Counted from the first letter of the stretch, positions 1 to 8,376 are shown. The stretch is DNA of 64,000 bases from Methylobacterium aquaticum (GCF_016804325.1 NZ_CP043627.1:3981001-4045000), one strand, 5' to 3'. Numbers and translations are program-made. Notes: generated from the letters alone by a model not told the origin.

Positions 1-2
1 CC

Positions 3-383
3 CTGGCACAGGCGCCCGACCGGGCGCTGCTGGCCCGCCTCCAGGCCTTCGTGGCCGAGCAGGCGATCTTCGCCGAGGAGGGCGATTTCGCCCGGCTCTC
101 GGCCAGCGACGAGGCCTTCCACCGCACCCTGTGCGAGGCCGCCTCCGTCCCCCACCTGTGGGACCTGATCCGCCGCCGCAGCGGCCATATCGACCGCCTG
201 CGCCGCCTGCACCTGCCAGTGGAGGGCAAGGCGCAGCAGATCGTCGCCGATCACCGGCGGATCGTGGCGGCGCTCGGCGAGGGAACACCGGAGGCGGCGC
301 AGGAGGCCCTGCGCGATCACCTGTCGAAGTCGATCGCGCTCGGCGACGAGATCCGGGCGCGGTGGCCGGCGTATTTCGCGTGA
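3..383 (+). CDS. GntR-family regulator, FCD C-terminal domain (5' end outside window)
   Basis: The reading frame is open from the window edge, so the N-terminal winged helix is missing and only about 126 residues remain. The helical stretch with FHRTLCEAASVPHLWDLI, the later QIVADHRRIVAAL and the end DHLSKSI are typical of the FCD ligand-binding domain of GntR regulators, where His residues of the HRTL and DHRRI segments usually bind a metal. The family represses catabolic operons in response to small carboxylates. The target is not visible because the upstream neighbour lies outside the window. The next gene is on the opposite strand and converges with it. Confidence 0.8.
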   Translation: MAQAPDRALLARLQAFVAEQAIFAEEGDFARLSASDEAFHRTLCEAASVPHLWDLIRRRSGHIDRLRRLHLPVEGKAQQIVADHRRIVAALGEGTPEAAQEALRDHLSKSIALGDEIRARWPAYFA

Positions 384-392
384 AGCGCAGGC

Positions 393-818
393 TCAGAAGA
401 ACGTCGCCGGGCTGACGCTGAAACGCTCCGACAGGCGCGCGATCTGGTTCTTGTTCACTTCGCGCTTGCCGCTCAGGATTTCCGAGACGACGCCCTGGCT
501 GCCGATCTCTGGCAGGTCGCCCTGCTTGAGTCCGTGCTGCTCCATCAGCAGGCGCAGCACCTCGGCCGGCGGCGCGTCGGGCCGGGGGGACGTGGCATCC
601 TCGTAAGCGGCGATGAATTCGCCGAGGAGACCGAGGAGTGGGGCTAAGGCGTGGCCTTCGTCACCCGCCCCGGCGTCGATGAGGCCGTTCATCGCGGCGA
701 CTGCTACCTCATACTGTTCATCGTCGGCGATCGGGTGCAGCGGAACTTGCCGCGTGATGACCTCGAAATGATGGGTGAGCGTGGCGACGTCGTCGCGGCT
801 CAGGGGCAGGCATCCCAT
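393..818 (-). CDS. higA: HigA-type antitoxin, XRE helix-turn-helix
   Basis: This 141-residue protein has an acidic N-terminal half and a helix-turn-helix at about residues 86-141 (LMEQHGLKQGDLPEIGSQG, then SEILSGKR). That is the layout of antitoxins of the E. coli HigBA type. In that family the antitoxin neutralises the HigB mRNA endonuclease and, with it, represses the operon. It follows higB on the same strand and overlaps its 3' end by 19 bases, the toxin-first order characteristic of hig loci. The pairing with a recognisable HigB makes the assignment firm. Confidence 0.85.
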   Translation of the reverse strand: MGCLPLSRDDVATLTHHFEVITRQVPLHPIADDEQYEVAVAAMNGLIDAGAGDEGHALAPLLGLLGEFIAAYEDATSPRPDAPPAEVLRLLMEQHGLKQGDLPEIGSQGVVSEILSGKREVNKNQIARLSERFSVSPATFF

Positions 819-1087
819 GCGTCGTACTCCTTATGCGTGAACACATGCCGTACAAACATTTTTTGTGTGTTGAAATGAATAGATGTGACGATGCGGTATT
901 TGTTGCCACCAACATCAAATACGTAAAAACTTTTCACTCGATCCGTTGCATTAAAGACCGCCTTCAATTCCGCAAAATTCGAAAACGCATTTGCCTCTAT
1001 GATCTTGCGCCATGCCTGAAGCGGCTTCGCGGCAGCCGCGTGGACCACCGCAAATTCAAGAAGCTTCTTGTTCGAGATGACGCGCAT
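800..1087 (-). CDS. higB: HigB-type toxin, RelE-fold mRNA interferase
   Basis: The protein has 95 residues when started at ATG 1087, which begins MRVISNKKLLEF. An upstream GTG at 1141 in the same frame would add 18 residues. The conserved HigB core is clear: FDVGGNKYRIV at about residues 57-67 and VRHVFTHKEYD at 79-89, close to E. coli HigB. Family members cut mRNA on translating ribosomes. The gene is visibly lower in GC than its surroundings, with many AAA, ATT and TTT codons, which suggests horizontal acquisition. It is followed by an overlapping higA. A sigma-70-type promoter with an internal palindrome lies about 100 bases upstream. Confidence 0.85.
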   Translation of the reverse strand: MRVISNKKLLEFAVVHAAAAKPLQAWRKIIEANAFSNFAELKAVFNATDRVKSFYVFDVGGNKYRIVTSIHFNTQKMFVRHVFTHKEYDAWDACP

Positions 1088-1187
1088 CCTGTCAGGGATC
1101 TCCCGCTTAAAGCCTTTGCGACCTCGAAGCCGCGCATCCACCTCAAAGCGTTGGACTGGACGAATGGCGAACCGAACATTAGAGCAA

Positions 1188-1215
1188 ATAGTATCTCATT
1201 TTGAGATTTCGTCAA
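1188..1215 (-). promoter_or_regulatory. Predicted higBA promoter with operator in the spacer
   Basis: Read on the minus strand, TTGACG (1215-1210) and TACTAT (1193-1188) are separated by 16 bases, a good fit to a sigma-70 -35/-10 pair. The inverted repeat ATCTCA-TTT-TGAGAT at 1193-1207 fills nearly the whole spacer. A HigA dimer bound there would block RNA polymerase, which fits the autorepression known for hig operons. Both elements are read directly from the sequence; their use is inferred. Confidence 0.6.
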
Positions 1216-1218
1216 GCC

Positions 1219-1668
1219 CTACCCCCGCCCCACCACCGTCCGGATCGCGAAGCTCGACTGGATCCGCGCCACCCCCGGCAGGCGCGACAGCACCTCCTTG
1301 TGCAGGCGCTCGTAATCGCCGGCATCCGCCACCTCGATCCGCATCAGGTAATCGGACAGGCCGGTCATCAGGTAGCAGTCGCGCACCTCCGGGCAGCGGC
1401 GCACCGCCGCCTCGAAGCGGTTGAGCGATTCCTCGGTCTGCCGCTCCAGGGTGATCTGGGTCAGCACCACCATGTGATGCTCGCGCTCGTCGGCCTCGAT
1501 CAGGGCGGTGTAGCCGCGGATGGTGCCGTTCTGTTCGAGCAGCCGCAGGCGGCGCAGGCAGGCCGAGGGCGACAGGCCGACCTTGACGGCGAGATCGGCG
1601 TTGCTGATGCGCCCGTCGTCGCGCAGGACGCGCAGCATGCGCGCGTCGATCTCGTCCCGTCCGGCCAT
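1219..1668 (-). CDS. Lrp/AsnC-family transcriptional regulator
   Basis: Started at ATG 1668, the protein has 149 residues, the usual Lrp length. The N-terminal helix-turn-helix (DEIDARMLRVLRDDGRISNA, then LAVKVGLSPSACLRRL) spans about residues 5-40. The ligand-binding RAM domain follows with the TGLSDYLMRI signature. Upstream in-frame codons run into the divergent gene's leader and lack family similarity, so the shorter start was chosen. It is divergent from dadA with 172 bases between. Lrp-type regulators beside dadA usually activate D-amino-acid catabolism in response to L-alanine, and that is the likely role here. Confidence 0.85.
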   Translation of the reverse strand: MAGRDEIDARMLRVLRDDGRISNADLAVKVGLSPSACLRRLRLLEQNGTIRGYTALIEADEREHHMVVLTQITLERQTEESLNRFEAAVRRCPEVRDCYLMTGLSDYLMRIEVADAGDYERLHKEVLSRLPGVARIQSSFAIRTVVGRG

Positions 1669-1691
1669 CACGCAAGATCCTGTCGTCAAGC

Positions 1692-1729
1692 CGCAGATCA
1701 TGCCGTGTGATAGCATGAAGTCGCAGATC
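1692..1729. promoter_or_regulatory. Candidate Lrp operator between lrp and dadA
   Basis: The divergent gap holds an inverted repeat TCATGC (1698-1703) and GCATGA (1713-1718) with a 9-base spacer. It is flanked by two direct copies of CGCAGATC at 1692-1699 and 1722-1729, about three helical turns apart. Repeated, phased half-sites are usual for Lrp octamers. Binding is inferred from position only. Confidence 0.35.
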
Positions 1730-1840
1730 CTGCGCCAGTCCGGCGGGAAATTCGGCGATCCTTGCGCGACACTCTGAACATCGACCGGGCGCCGGGTCGG
1801 GCATGGACACCGCAGGGCGCGACTCAAGGAATTTTTCGCG

Positions 1841-3106
1841 ATGCGCGTTCTGATCCTCGGCGGCGGCGTGGTCGGCATCACCTCGGCCTACTACCTCGCC
1901 AAGGCCGGCCACCAGGTCACGGTGCTCGATCGCCAGCCGGGCGCCGGCCTCGAGACCAGCTTCGCCAATGCCGGCCAGGTCTCGCCGGGCTACTCGGCGC
2001 CGTGGGCCGCCCCGGGCATCCCGGTCAAGGCGATGAAGTGGCTGATGATGCGCCACCGCCCGCTGGTGCTGTGGCCGAGCCTGGAGCCCAAGCTCTACGG
2101 CTGGCTTGCGCGCATGCTGGCGAACTGCACCGAGGATGCGTATCGCCGCAACAAGGGCCGGATGGTGCGGCTCGCCGAGTACAGCCGCGACGTGCTGCGC
2201 GACCTGCGCACCGAGACCGGCATCACCTACGATCACCGCGAGAAGGGCACGCTCCAGCTCTTCCGCACCCAGAAGCAGCTCGACCATGTCGGCGACGATA
2301 CCGGCGTGCTCGACGAGTACGGCGTGCCCTACGAGGTGCTGGACCCCGCCGGCTGCATCGCGGCCGAGCCGGCGCTGGCCCGGGTCGCCGGCTCCTTCGT
2401 GGGCGGCCTGCGCCTGCCGGGCGACGAGACCGGCGACGCGCATCTCTTCACGCAGCGCCTCGCCGTGATCTGCGAGAGCATGGGCGTCACGATCCGCTAC
2501 GGCGCGACGATCACCTCGCTTCGCCAGGAGGGCGGCCGGATCGCCGGCGTGGGCCTCGCCGGCGGCGAGGTGCTGACGGCGGACACGTACGTCGCCGCCA
2601 TGGGCAGCTACACCCCGATGATGCTGAAGCCGCTCGGCATCGAGATCCCGGTCTATCCGGTGAAGGGCTATTCCCTGACCCTGCCGATCACGAATGCCGA
2701 GGCCGCCCCGGTCTCGACCGTGATGGACGAGACCTTCAAGGTGGCGATCACCCGGCTCGGCGACCGCATCCGGGTCGGCGGCACGGCGGAACTCGCCGGC
2801 TTCAGCAACGCCCTGCGAGGCCCGCGCCGGGCGACGCTCGAGCGCTCGGTCCTCGACCTCTTCCCGCAGGGCGGCGACGTCTCCCAGGCGAAGTTCTGGA
2901 CGGGCCTGCGCCCGATGACTCCGGACGGCACCCCGATCGTCGGCGCCACGGCCTACGACAACCTCTACACCAATACCGGCCACGGCACGCTCGGCTGGAC
3001 CATGGCCTGCGGCTCGGGCCGCCTGCTCGCCGACCTGATCGGCGGCCGGGCGCCGGAGATCGACCATCAGGACTTGGCGGAGTCGCGCTACGCCAAGGCG
3101 GCGTGA
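1841..3106 (+). CDS. dadA: D-amino acid dehydrogenase, small-subunit type
   Basis: The 421-residue flavoprotein begins [20 protein letters not shown], an FAD-binding Rossmann motif (GGGVVG, residues 7-12) followed by the acidic end of strand two (VLDRQ). Later DadA signatures are present: [19 protein letters not shown], the [17 protein letters not shown] segment and the C-terminal [16 protein letters not shown]. It oxidises D-amino acids, mainly D-alanine, to 2-oxo acids at the inner membrane, feeding electrons to the respiratory chain. The start is supported by AAGGA nine bases upstream. The divergent Lrp gene is the probable regulator. No alanine racemase gene is adjacent, unlike the dadAX operon of enterics. 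Confidence 0.92.
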   Translation: MRVLILGGGVVGITSAYYLAKAGHQVTVLDRQPGAGLETSFANAGQVSPGYSAPWAAPGIPVKAMKWLMMRHRPLVLWPSLEPKLYGWLARMLANCTEDAYRRNKGRMVRLAEYSRDVLRDLRTETGITYDHREKGTLQLFRTQKQLDHVGDDTGVLDEYGVPYEVLDPAGCIAAEPALARVAGSFVGGLRLPGDETGDAHLFTQRLAVICESMGVTIRYGATITSLRQEGGRIAGVGLAGGEVLTADTYVAAMGSYTPMMLKPLGIEIPVYPVKGYSLTLPITNAEAAPVSTVMDETFKVAITRLGDRIRVGGTAELAGFSNALRGPRRATLERSVLDLFPQGGDVSQAKFWTGLRPMTPDGTPIVGATAYDNLYTNTGHGTLGWTMACGSGRLLADLIGGRAPEIDHQDLAESRYAKAA

Positions 3107-3146
3107 CGCGCATTGTCCCGCCGGCCAATCTGACATCCTCAGGGTC

Positions 3147-3176
3147 ATCCCGGGGCCGCGATGCGGAGCCCGGGAT
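3147..3176. repeat. Short palindromic intergenic repeat, family B copy 1
   Basis: ATCCCGGGGCC at the left is inverted at the right as GAGCCCGGGAT, around a small CGCGATGCG centre. Related copies occur at 27732-27871 and 46276-46311. It lies just after dadA in the 348-base gap 3107-3454. The copies differ by paired changes (ATCCC/GGGAT here, ATTCC/GGAAT at 46276), which keeps the stem. Confidence 0.75.
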
Positions 3177-3244
3177 CCGTATGCCCTGTCGCGGCCTCGA
3201 CGTGAACGCATCCCACGACGGCAAGCCGTCTTACCCCACCCAGA

Positions 3245-3365
3245 ACCTCATCCTGAGGTGTTAGCCGATTGAAAATCGGCTGACCTCGAAGGAGGGCTCC
3301 AGAAGTCTCAGTGATGTCTGGAGCCCTCCTTCGAGGCTCACTCCGTTCGCACCTCAGGATGAGGT
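3245..3365. repeat. Nested palindromic intergenic element, family A copy 1
   Basis: Outer arms ACCTCATCCTGAGGTG (3245-3260) and CACCTCAGGATGAGGT (3350-3365) enclose a second inverted pair, CCTCGAAGGAGGGCTCC and GGAGCCCTCCTTCGAGG. Between the left arms is a small hairpin AGCCGAT/ATCGGCT (3263-3281). Four more copies lie at 11078, 11246, 46395 and 50992. No open frame is associated. Together with family B it fills the gap between dadA and the DUF429 gene. Confidence 0.9.
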
Positions 3366-3454
3366 CGCGGGTTGGAAGAACGATCTCGGCAAAGGCACGC
3401 CTCGCGACAACCGCCCTCCCCGCCCTAGATCCCGCCCAGAGCGGGGAACGGCGC

Positions 3455-4186
3455 ATGACGTGGGTCGCGGGGGTGGACGGGTGCCCGGGCGGCTGGGTCG
3501 CGGTCTTCGGGCCGAGCGACGGCGACTCCGAAGACATCCGCATCCGGGTCCTGCCGAGCCTCGCGGCGATCTGCGACGCCCCGGAAGCTCCGACGATCGT
3601 GGCGGTCGACATCCCGATCGGCCTGCCCGACCGGGTCGGCCCCGGCGGCCGCACCGCCGAGGTCCTGGTGCGGGCGCTGCTGGGTCCGCGGCGCGCCTCG
3701 GTCTTCCCGACCTCATGCCGCAGCGTGGTCTACGCGCCCGACTATACCGCCGCCATCGCCCTGTCGCGTCGGCCCGAGACCCAGCCCTTCGCCCCCTCCC
3801 CGCCGGCCAACGCCCTCTTCCCGCGCATCCGCGAGGCGGACGCCCTCCTGCGCACCCGGCCCGGGTTGCAGGCGCGGGTCTACGAGGTCCATCCGGAACT
3901 CGCCTTCCAGGGCCTCCACGGCGGCACGCCCCTGCCCCACGCGAAGCGCAAGCCCGAGGGCGCGGCCCTGCGGCGCGGCCTCCTCGCCCGCGCCGGCCTG
4001 CCGGCGGACCTCGTGCCGCCGCGCGGCGCCAAGCCCGACGACCTCCTCGACGCCCTGGCGGCGCTCACCGTGGCGCGGGCCATCGCCAAGGGCTGCGGGG
4101 TGTCCTATCCCGATCCGCCGGAGCGCGACGCCCACGGCCTGCCGGCCGCGATCTGGACGCTTCCCCTCAACGAGGCCACCCCATGA
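3455..4186 (+). CDS. DUF429-domain protein
   Basis: The ATG at 3455 opens with MTWVAGVDGCPGGWVAV, the hallmark N-terminus of DUF429 proteins, giving 243 residues. Further conserved pieces are VAVDIPIGLP, a CRS segment (TSCRSVVYAP) and EVHPELAFQGL, with KPDDLLDALAAL near the end. The fold is RNase-H-like with conserved acidic residues (D8, then the VDIPIG aspartate), but no reaction is established. Upstream in-frame codons fall in the palindromic repeat, so the later start is preferred. Its stop overlaps the start of the Nudix gene by four bases, so the two are co-translated. Confidence 0.8.
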   Translation: MTWVAGVDGCPGGWVAVFGPSDGDSEDIRIRVLPSLAAICDAPEAPTIVAVDIPIGLPDRVGPGGRTAEVLVRALLGPRRASVFPTSCRSVVYAPDYTAAIALSRRPETQPFAPSPPANALFPRIREADALLRTRPGLQARVYEVHPELAFQGLHGGTPLPHAKRKPEGAALRRGLLARAGLPADLVPPRGAKPDDLLDALAALTVARAIAKGCGVSYPDPPERDAHGLPAAIWTLPLNEATP

Positions 4187-4698
4187 CCGACATGCCCACC
4201 CGCGACATCGCCCGCGCCCTGGTGCTCGACCCGAAGGGCCGCCTCCTCCTGATCGCCTACGAGGCCTCGCGCGACGTCGATCCGGGCCGGCCGGGGGACC
4301 GGACGTTCTGGTTCATGCCCGGCGGCGGCATCGAGCCCGGCGAGACGCCCGAGGAAGCCTGCCGGCGCGAGCTGGAGGAGGAGATCGGCGTGAAGGATGC
4401 GCCGCTCGGGCCCCAGGTCGCGCGCTGCGACGGCGCCTTCACCCTGTTCAACAAGCCGCGCTTCGCCCGCGAGCGCTACTTCGTGGTCCGGCTGCCCGAC
4501 GACACCGTCGATACCAGCCGGCTGGCCGAGACCGAGGACAACCCGGTCTACGGCACCCGCTGGTGGCCGCTCGACGAACTCGCCGCGACCGGGGAGCGGG
4601 TCGAGCCGCAAGGGCTCGCCGCCCTGGCCAAAAGGCTCATGGCCGGCGAGGCGATCCCCGAGGTGGTGACGTTGTCCTGGGGGCCTGGCGCGGCGTAA
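4183..4698 (+). CDS. Nudix hydrolase
   Basis: This 171-residue protein carries a complete Nudix box at about residues 47-69: GGGIEPGE, then the RRELEEEIG helix with the three metal-binding glutamates. Family members hydrolyse nucleoside diphosphates linked to another group. The substrate cannot be read from the sequence. Later residues YFVVRLPDD and TRWWPLDEL match the FWFMPGGG-type subgroup common in actinobacteria and rhizobia. It is coupled to the DUF429 gene by an ATGA overlap, which suggests a shared role in nucleotide or nucleic-acid clean-up. Confidence 0.88.
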   Translation: MTDMPTRDIARALVLDPKGRLLLIAYEASRDVDPGRPGDRTFWFMPGGGIEPGETPEEACRRELEEEIGVKDAPLGPQVARCDGAFTLFNKPRFARERYFVVRLPDDTVDTSRLAETEDNPVYGTRWWPLDELAATGERVEPQGLAALAKRLMAGEAIPEVVTLSWGPGAA

Positions 4699-4733
4699 GC
4701 CTGTCGCAGACCCTTGATCAAGGAACGCGACCC

Positions 4734-5431
4734 ATGGCCGACGCGACCCCGTTTCCCGAAGCGCTCACGGAGGGCTACCGCGCCTTCCTCGACGACCGGT
4801 TCGTGCGCGAGCAGGACCGCTACGCCAGCCTCGCCGAGGGGCAGAGCCCCGAGATCCTGATCATCAGCTGCTGCGACAGCCGGGTCTCGCCGGAGGTGAT
4901 CTTCGACGCGCGGCCGGGCGAGCTGTTCGTGGTGCGCAACGTCGCCAACCTGGTCCCGCCCTTCGAGACCGGCGGCGAGTATCACGGCACCTCGGCGGCG
5001 CTCGAATTCGCCGTCCAGGCGCTCAAGGTGAAGCACATCGTGGTTCTGGGCCACGCCCGCTGCGGCGGCGTGCGCGCCTATGCGGATGACGCGGCGCCGC
5101 TCTCGCCGGGCGACTTCATCGGCCGCTGGGTCTCGCTGATCCGCCCGGCGGCGGAGGCGCTCGGCGACGAGCCGCGGGGGCCGATTACCTCGAGCAGCTC
5201 GAATTCGCCACGGTGGCGAACAGCCTGCGCAACCTGATGACCTTCCCGTGCGTGAAGATCCTGGTCGAGCGCGGCAAGCTCCGGCTCCACGGCGCGCATT
5301 TCGGCATCGCCACCGGGCAGTTGCGCATCCGCGACCCCGAGACCGGCGAGTTCCGCCTCGCCGAGCCGGACCGGGCGGCGGGGGCGACCAAGCTGATCCG
5401 CTGCCAGGACGAGGCGGGCAGCGGCGGCTGA
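4734..5431 (+). pseudogene. Beta-carbonic anhydrase, frameshifted in a G run
   Basis: The first frame from ATG 4734 (preceded by AAGGAA) gives a clear beta-class enzyme, with zinc ligands in CCDSR (C46, D48, R50) and HARCGG (H107, C110). The frame is lost at about 5176-5180, a run of five G. Reading continues in another frame with DYLEQLEFATVANSLRNLMT and ends normally at 5431 after the typical HGAHFGIATGQL. One extra G restores a 232-residue protein. The enzyme would interconvert CO2 and bicarbonate in the cytoplasm. A sequencing undercall is more likely than real decay, because both halves keep all conserved residues. Confidence 0.85.
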
Positions 5432-5500
5432 GCCGTCCGACGACCCAGCCGCGCCCAAGATATCGGTCAAGACACCGGACCCTGCCCGGGCCCGGTCATA

Positions 5501-5622
5501 TGAAATCCGATTGATTGCTTCGCAATGCGGATTTCGGCTTCGCTCAGGTGTGTGAAGCCTACGGCTTCACCGCGCGGGCTTTGATACGAAATCCGGAAGT
5601 GATCTTCCGGATTTCGTATCAA
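5501..5622. repeat. Palindromic element, family D copy 1, ending in a 19-bp perfect hairpin
   Basis: TTGATACGAAATCCGGAAG (5581-5599) and its exact inverse (5604-5622) face each other across TGAT. They are preceded by shorter inverted pieces GAAATCCG/CGGATTTC and GAAGCC/GGCTTC. The hairpin covers the stop codon (5619-5621) of the minus-strand gene, so it may serve as a transcript end although no T run follows. A degenerate relative lies at 33530-33613. Confidence 0.75.
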
Positions 5623-6362
5623 TCCGCCCGTCCGATCCGCGCCGCCAGGGCCGGCGCGAGACCGCTGCTCGGCTTCGCGTCCGGCCGGCGGAAGGTGCCG
5701 GCCGTGGCCTTGCGGGGCGCCTGCGCGACGATGGCCTCGGCGAGCTTGACCGCCGCCACCACCTGATCGACCACCGGCACCGGCAGACGGTCGCGCACCC
5801 GGGCGCCGAGGCCCGACAGCGGCGCGCCGGCGAAGATCAGCACGTCGGCGCCGTCCTCCTCGACCGCCGCGTGCGCGAGGTCGATCAGCTGCGCCTCCTT
5901 CTCCTCCTGGACGCCCGACAGGGTCCCGAAGCGGCCCTCCAGCGCCCGCACGCCGGCGCAGCGCTGGCCCAACCCGTGCGCGGCGACGGTTTCCTCGTAC
6001 CAGGGCACCAGGGCGCGGGCGAAGGTGACGAGGCCGAACCGGCGGCCGAGCAGGCAGGCCGACAGCATCGCCGCCTCGGCGAGGCCGATCACGGGATGAT
6101 CGAACAGCTCGCGGGCGCCGAACAGGCCCGGATCGCCGAAGGCCGCGATGATCGCGGCATCGACCGGCGGCGCCTCGGCCAGCATCTCCAGCGCGATGGC
6201 GCCGCCGATCTGCGCCTCGGCCCGGGTCGCGATGTAGGGCACGCCCCGCGGCGCCGTCAGGGCGAGGATCTCGGTGCCGGGAGCGGCGGCGGCAGTGCCG
6301 GTGGCGCGCATCAGCTCGGTCACGTCGCGGCTGGTATTGGGGTTGAGAAGCAGCAGGCGCAT
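5619..6362 (-). CDS. Asp/Glu/hydantoin racemase-superfamily protein lacking both catalytic cysteines
   Basis: The 247-residue protein starts MRLLLLNPNTSRDVTELM, typical of hydantoin racemase HyuE and allantoin racemase. In these enzymes two cysteines act as acid and base, in C(F/W)GDPGL and in GCAGM. Here the first site reads AAFGDPGL, with alanine 74, and the second reads FAGAPLSGL, with alanine 178. The fold is well kept but a two-cysteine racemase mechanism looks impossible, so it may be a lyase, a decarboxylase or a binding protein. It lies 17 bases after a GntR/FCD gene on the same strand and is probably co-transcribed with it. Confidence 0.75.
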   Translation of the reverse strand: MRLLLLNPNTSRDVTELMRATGTAAAAPGTEILALTAPRGVPYIATRAEAQIGGAIALEMLAEAPPVDAAIIAAFGDPGLFGARELFDHPVIGLAEAAMLSACLLGRRFGLVTFARALVPWYEETVAAHGLGQRCAGVRALEGRFGTLSGVQEEKEAQLIDLAHAAVEEDGADVLIFAGAPLSGLGARVRDRLPVPVVDQVVAAVKLAEAIVAQAPRKATAGTFRRPDAKPSSGLAPALAARIGRAD

Positions 6363-6379
6363 CGGGATTCTTTCCAAGG

Positions 6380-7111
6380 TCAGGCGGCATCCGGCCGGGC
6401 GAGGCCGGCGAGCAGGGCCGTGCCGGTATGGCCGACATGGTCGGCGAGCAGCCGGCCCGCGCCCGCCGCGTCGCCGGTCTCGAAGGCGGCCAGGATCGCC
6501 CGGTGCTCGGCGACCGATTCGTCCCAGCGTGCCCGGCTGTCGAGGGCCCGGCGGCGGGCGATCTCGGCCCGGGCGTGCAGGGCCTCGTGCGCCTCCCGCA
6601 ACGGACCGTTGCGGGCGCAGGCGACGATCAGCGCGTGGATCTGCTGGTTGAGGGCGAAATAGGGGGCGAGCGCCCCGGCGGCGTGATGCGCCTCCATCTC
6701 GACTTGCAGCCGGCGCAGCCGCTCCAGCTCGGCGGGGGTGATGCGCGCGGCCGCCAGCTCCGCCGCCGCCCGCTCGATGGCGGCGATGGCCTCGAACAGC
6801 TCGGTCACGGCCTGCGCGTGCAACTCGGCCACCCGGGGCGAGCGGTTGGGGCGCAGCTCCACCAGCCCCTCGACGGCGAGGAGCTTCAGCGCCTCGCGCA
6901 ACGGCGTGCGCGAGATGCCGAGCGCCACCGACAGATCGGTCTCGACCAGCGCGCCGCCGGGCGGCAGCGTGCCCGCCACGATCAGCCCGCGCAGGCGCTC
7001 CACCGCCTGGTCGTGCAGGCCGCGCCGCGGCGAGAGGGCGGCGGCCTCCAGCAGCACGGGTTTGCGCGGGCGTCCAGGGGAGCGCCGGGGCGGGCGCCGG
7101 ACCGGGTCCAT
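6380..7111 (-). CDS. GntR-family regulator with FCD domain
   Basis: ATG 7111 is chosen because GGAGAGG lies six bases upstream, giving 243 residues. The winged helix (LHDQAVERLRGLIVAGTLPP, then ISRTPLREALKLLAVEGLVE) occupies about residues 30-95. The FCD domain follows, with conserved ARRRALDSRARWDESVAEHR. Such proteins repress neighbouring catabolic genes until a small carboxylate binds. It sits between a racemase-fold gene and a divergent ABC importer, so it probably controls both. Repeated GCATCAATT sites upstream are candidate operators. Confidence 0.88.
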   Translation of the reverse strand: MDPVRRPPRRSPGRPRKPVLLEAAALSPRRGLHDQAVERLRGLIVAGTLPPGGALVETDLSVALGISRTPLREALKLLAVEGLVELRPNRSPRVAELHAQAVTELFEAIAAIERAAAELAAARITPAELERLRRLQVEMEAHHAAGALAPYFALNQQIHALIVACARNGPLREAHEALHARAEIARRRALDSRARWDESVAEHRAILAAFETGDAAGAGRLLADHVGHTGTALLAGLARPDAA

Positions 7112-7169
7112 GCCTGTCCTCTCCATCATCGTCGAGGCTGGACCATAGCCGCTCCGGCCGGCAGCGGGC

Positions 7170-7219
7170 GCATCAATTCCAGGCAATTCTGCTGCCTGCA
7201 TCGGCATTTGGCATCAATT
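7170..7219. promoter_or_regulatory. Repeated GCATCAATT sites between GntR and the ABC importer
   Basis: GCATCAATT occurs at 7170-7178 and again at 7211-7219, 41 bases apart. The second copy runs into ATTGCATGCA, a short palindrome. The sites sit in the 254-base divergent gap in front of both the GntR gene and the substrate-binding protein. They are plausible operators for the GntR regulator, on position only. Confidence 0.3.
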
Positions 7220-7365
7220 GCATGCAGAGCACGAAAAATGCGTTGCGCCTCGCCCGAGCCCGTCACACCCTGATCCCGCGGCGCTTCCCGGCGTCGCCCG
7301 CTCCTCGAGAGCCACCTCATCGCCCGGACCGCCTCCGGCGCTCCCGCACAGCGAGGTCACCGATC

Positions 7366-8376
7366 ATGCGCCGCCATCTCGGCCCCCTGCTGGCCGCCGC
7401 CCTCTGGTCCGTCTCGCCCGGATTCCTCGCGCCGGCCGCCGCCCAGGATGCGCCGGTGAAGGTGGGTTACGCCAAATGCGCCCATTGCCTGCCGGTCGCC
7501 CTGCTGCCGGGGCTGGCCAAGGGCGCGACGATCGATGCCACCGGCTTCAATTCCGGCAACGACGTGCTGACGGCGCTCATCGCGAAAAGCCTCGATGTCG
7601 CGCAGGTCACCTACCTCCACTACGTCACCGCCCTCGACAAAGGCTTCGACATCGTGGCGGTCGCCGGCGAGGTGAATGGCGGCTCGGAATGCCTCTCCGC
7701 TAAGGCGCTGAACCTGAAGGCCGACGACTGGGCCGGGTTCAAGGCGGCGGTGGAGAAGGCGAAGGCGGCGGGCACCCCGCTCAAGGTCGCGGCCTCCCGC
7801 GGCAACGCGCAGGACATCCACATGCGCGGCGCCTTCCTCAAGCAGGGCATCAATCCGAACAAGGACGTGCAGTTCGTCAACATCCCGAACCCGTCCGACC
7901 ACCTCGCGGCGATGCAGCGGGGCGAGATCGACATGGTCTGCTCGGTCGAGCCCTTCGCCTCGCAGATCCGCATGGCCGGCGCCGCGGAGCGCTTCGTGCT
8001 GCCCTACGACCAGGCGGCCGGCAACCTGACCAACCTGATCGTCACCCGCTCGGACGTGATCGCCAAGAACAGGGCCGGCGTGCAGGCGGTGGTCGATGCC
8101 GACGTGGCCCTGGTCGAGACGCTCAAGGCCGACAAGGGGGTCTGGGTCGACGTCATCAACCAGAAGACCGGCCTGTCGAAGGAGGTCGCCGCCGCGGCGA
8201 TCCAGAACGCCGAGCCCGACTACCGGATGCACCGGGGCAAGACACTCGCCATCGCGGCGATGATGCGTGACTTGAAGTACATCAGCCGCGACGTCTCGGC
8301 GGATGTCGAGAAGCACATGGACTTCTCGTTCCTGGAGGCCGCCACCAAGAAGACCCGCGATGGCCTCGGCTACTGA
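7366..8376 (+). CDS. ABC transporter substrate-binding protein, NMT1/SsuA-TauA type
   Basis: The 336-residue protein has a signal peptide (hydrophobic stretch to residue 26, cleavage after APAAA). The mature start VKVGYAKCAHCLPVALLPG is followed by segments usual in sulfonate/nitrate/taurine binding proteins: GNDVLTALIAKSLDVAQV and GEIDMVCSVEPFASQIRMAG. It would capture a small organic anion in the periplasm. Two cysteines (KCAHC) near the binding site are unusual. The gene overlaps the permease gene by 17 bases. Flanking racemase-fold enzymes suggest a hydroxy- or amino-acid-like substrate, but this is inference. Confidence 0.85.
   Translation: MRRHLGPLLAAALWSVSPGFLAPAAAQDAPVKVGYAKCAHCLPVALLPGLAKGATIDATGFNSGNDVLTALIAKSLDVAQVTYLHYVTALDKGFDIVAVAGEVNGGSECLSAKALNLKADDWAGFKAAVEKAKAAGTPLKVAASRGNAQDIHMRGAFLKQGINPNKDVQFVNIPNPSDHLAAMQRGEIDMVCSVEPFASQIRMAGAAERFVLPYDQAAGNLTNLIVTRSDVIAKNRAGVQAVVDADVALVETLKADKGVWVDVINQKTGLSKEVAAAAIQNAEPDYRMHRGKTLAIAAMMRDLKYISRDVSADVEKHMDFSFLEAATKKTRDGLGY

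Noticed and set aside
1196..3211. 671-codon minus-strand open frame opposite dadA and lrp
   Set aside because: It is a high-GC shadow frame: repetitive Arg/Ala/Gly composition, no family resemblance, and it overlaps well-supported genes over almost all its length.
7200..7225. Possible sigma-54 promoter TTGGCATCAATTGCAT before the first ABC importer
   Set aside because: The GG to GC distance is two bases too short for sigma-54.
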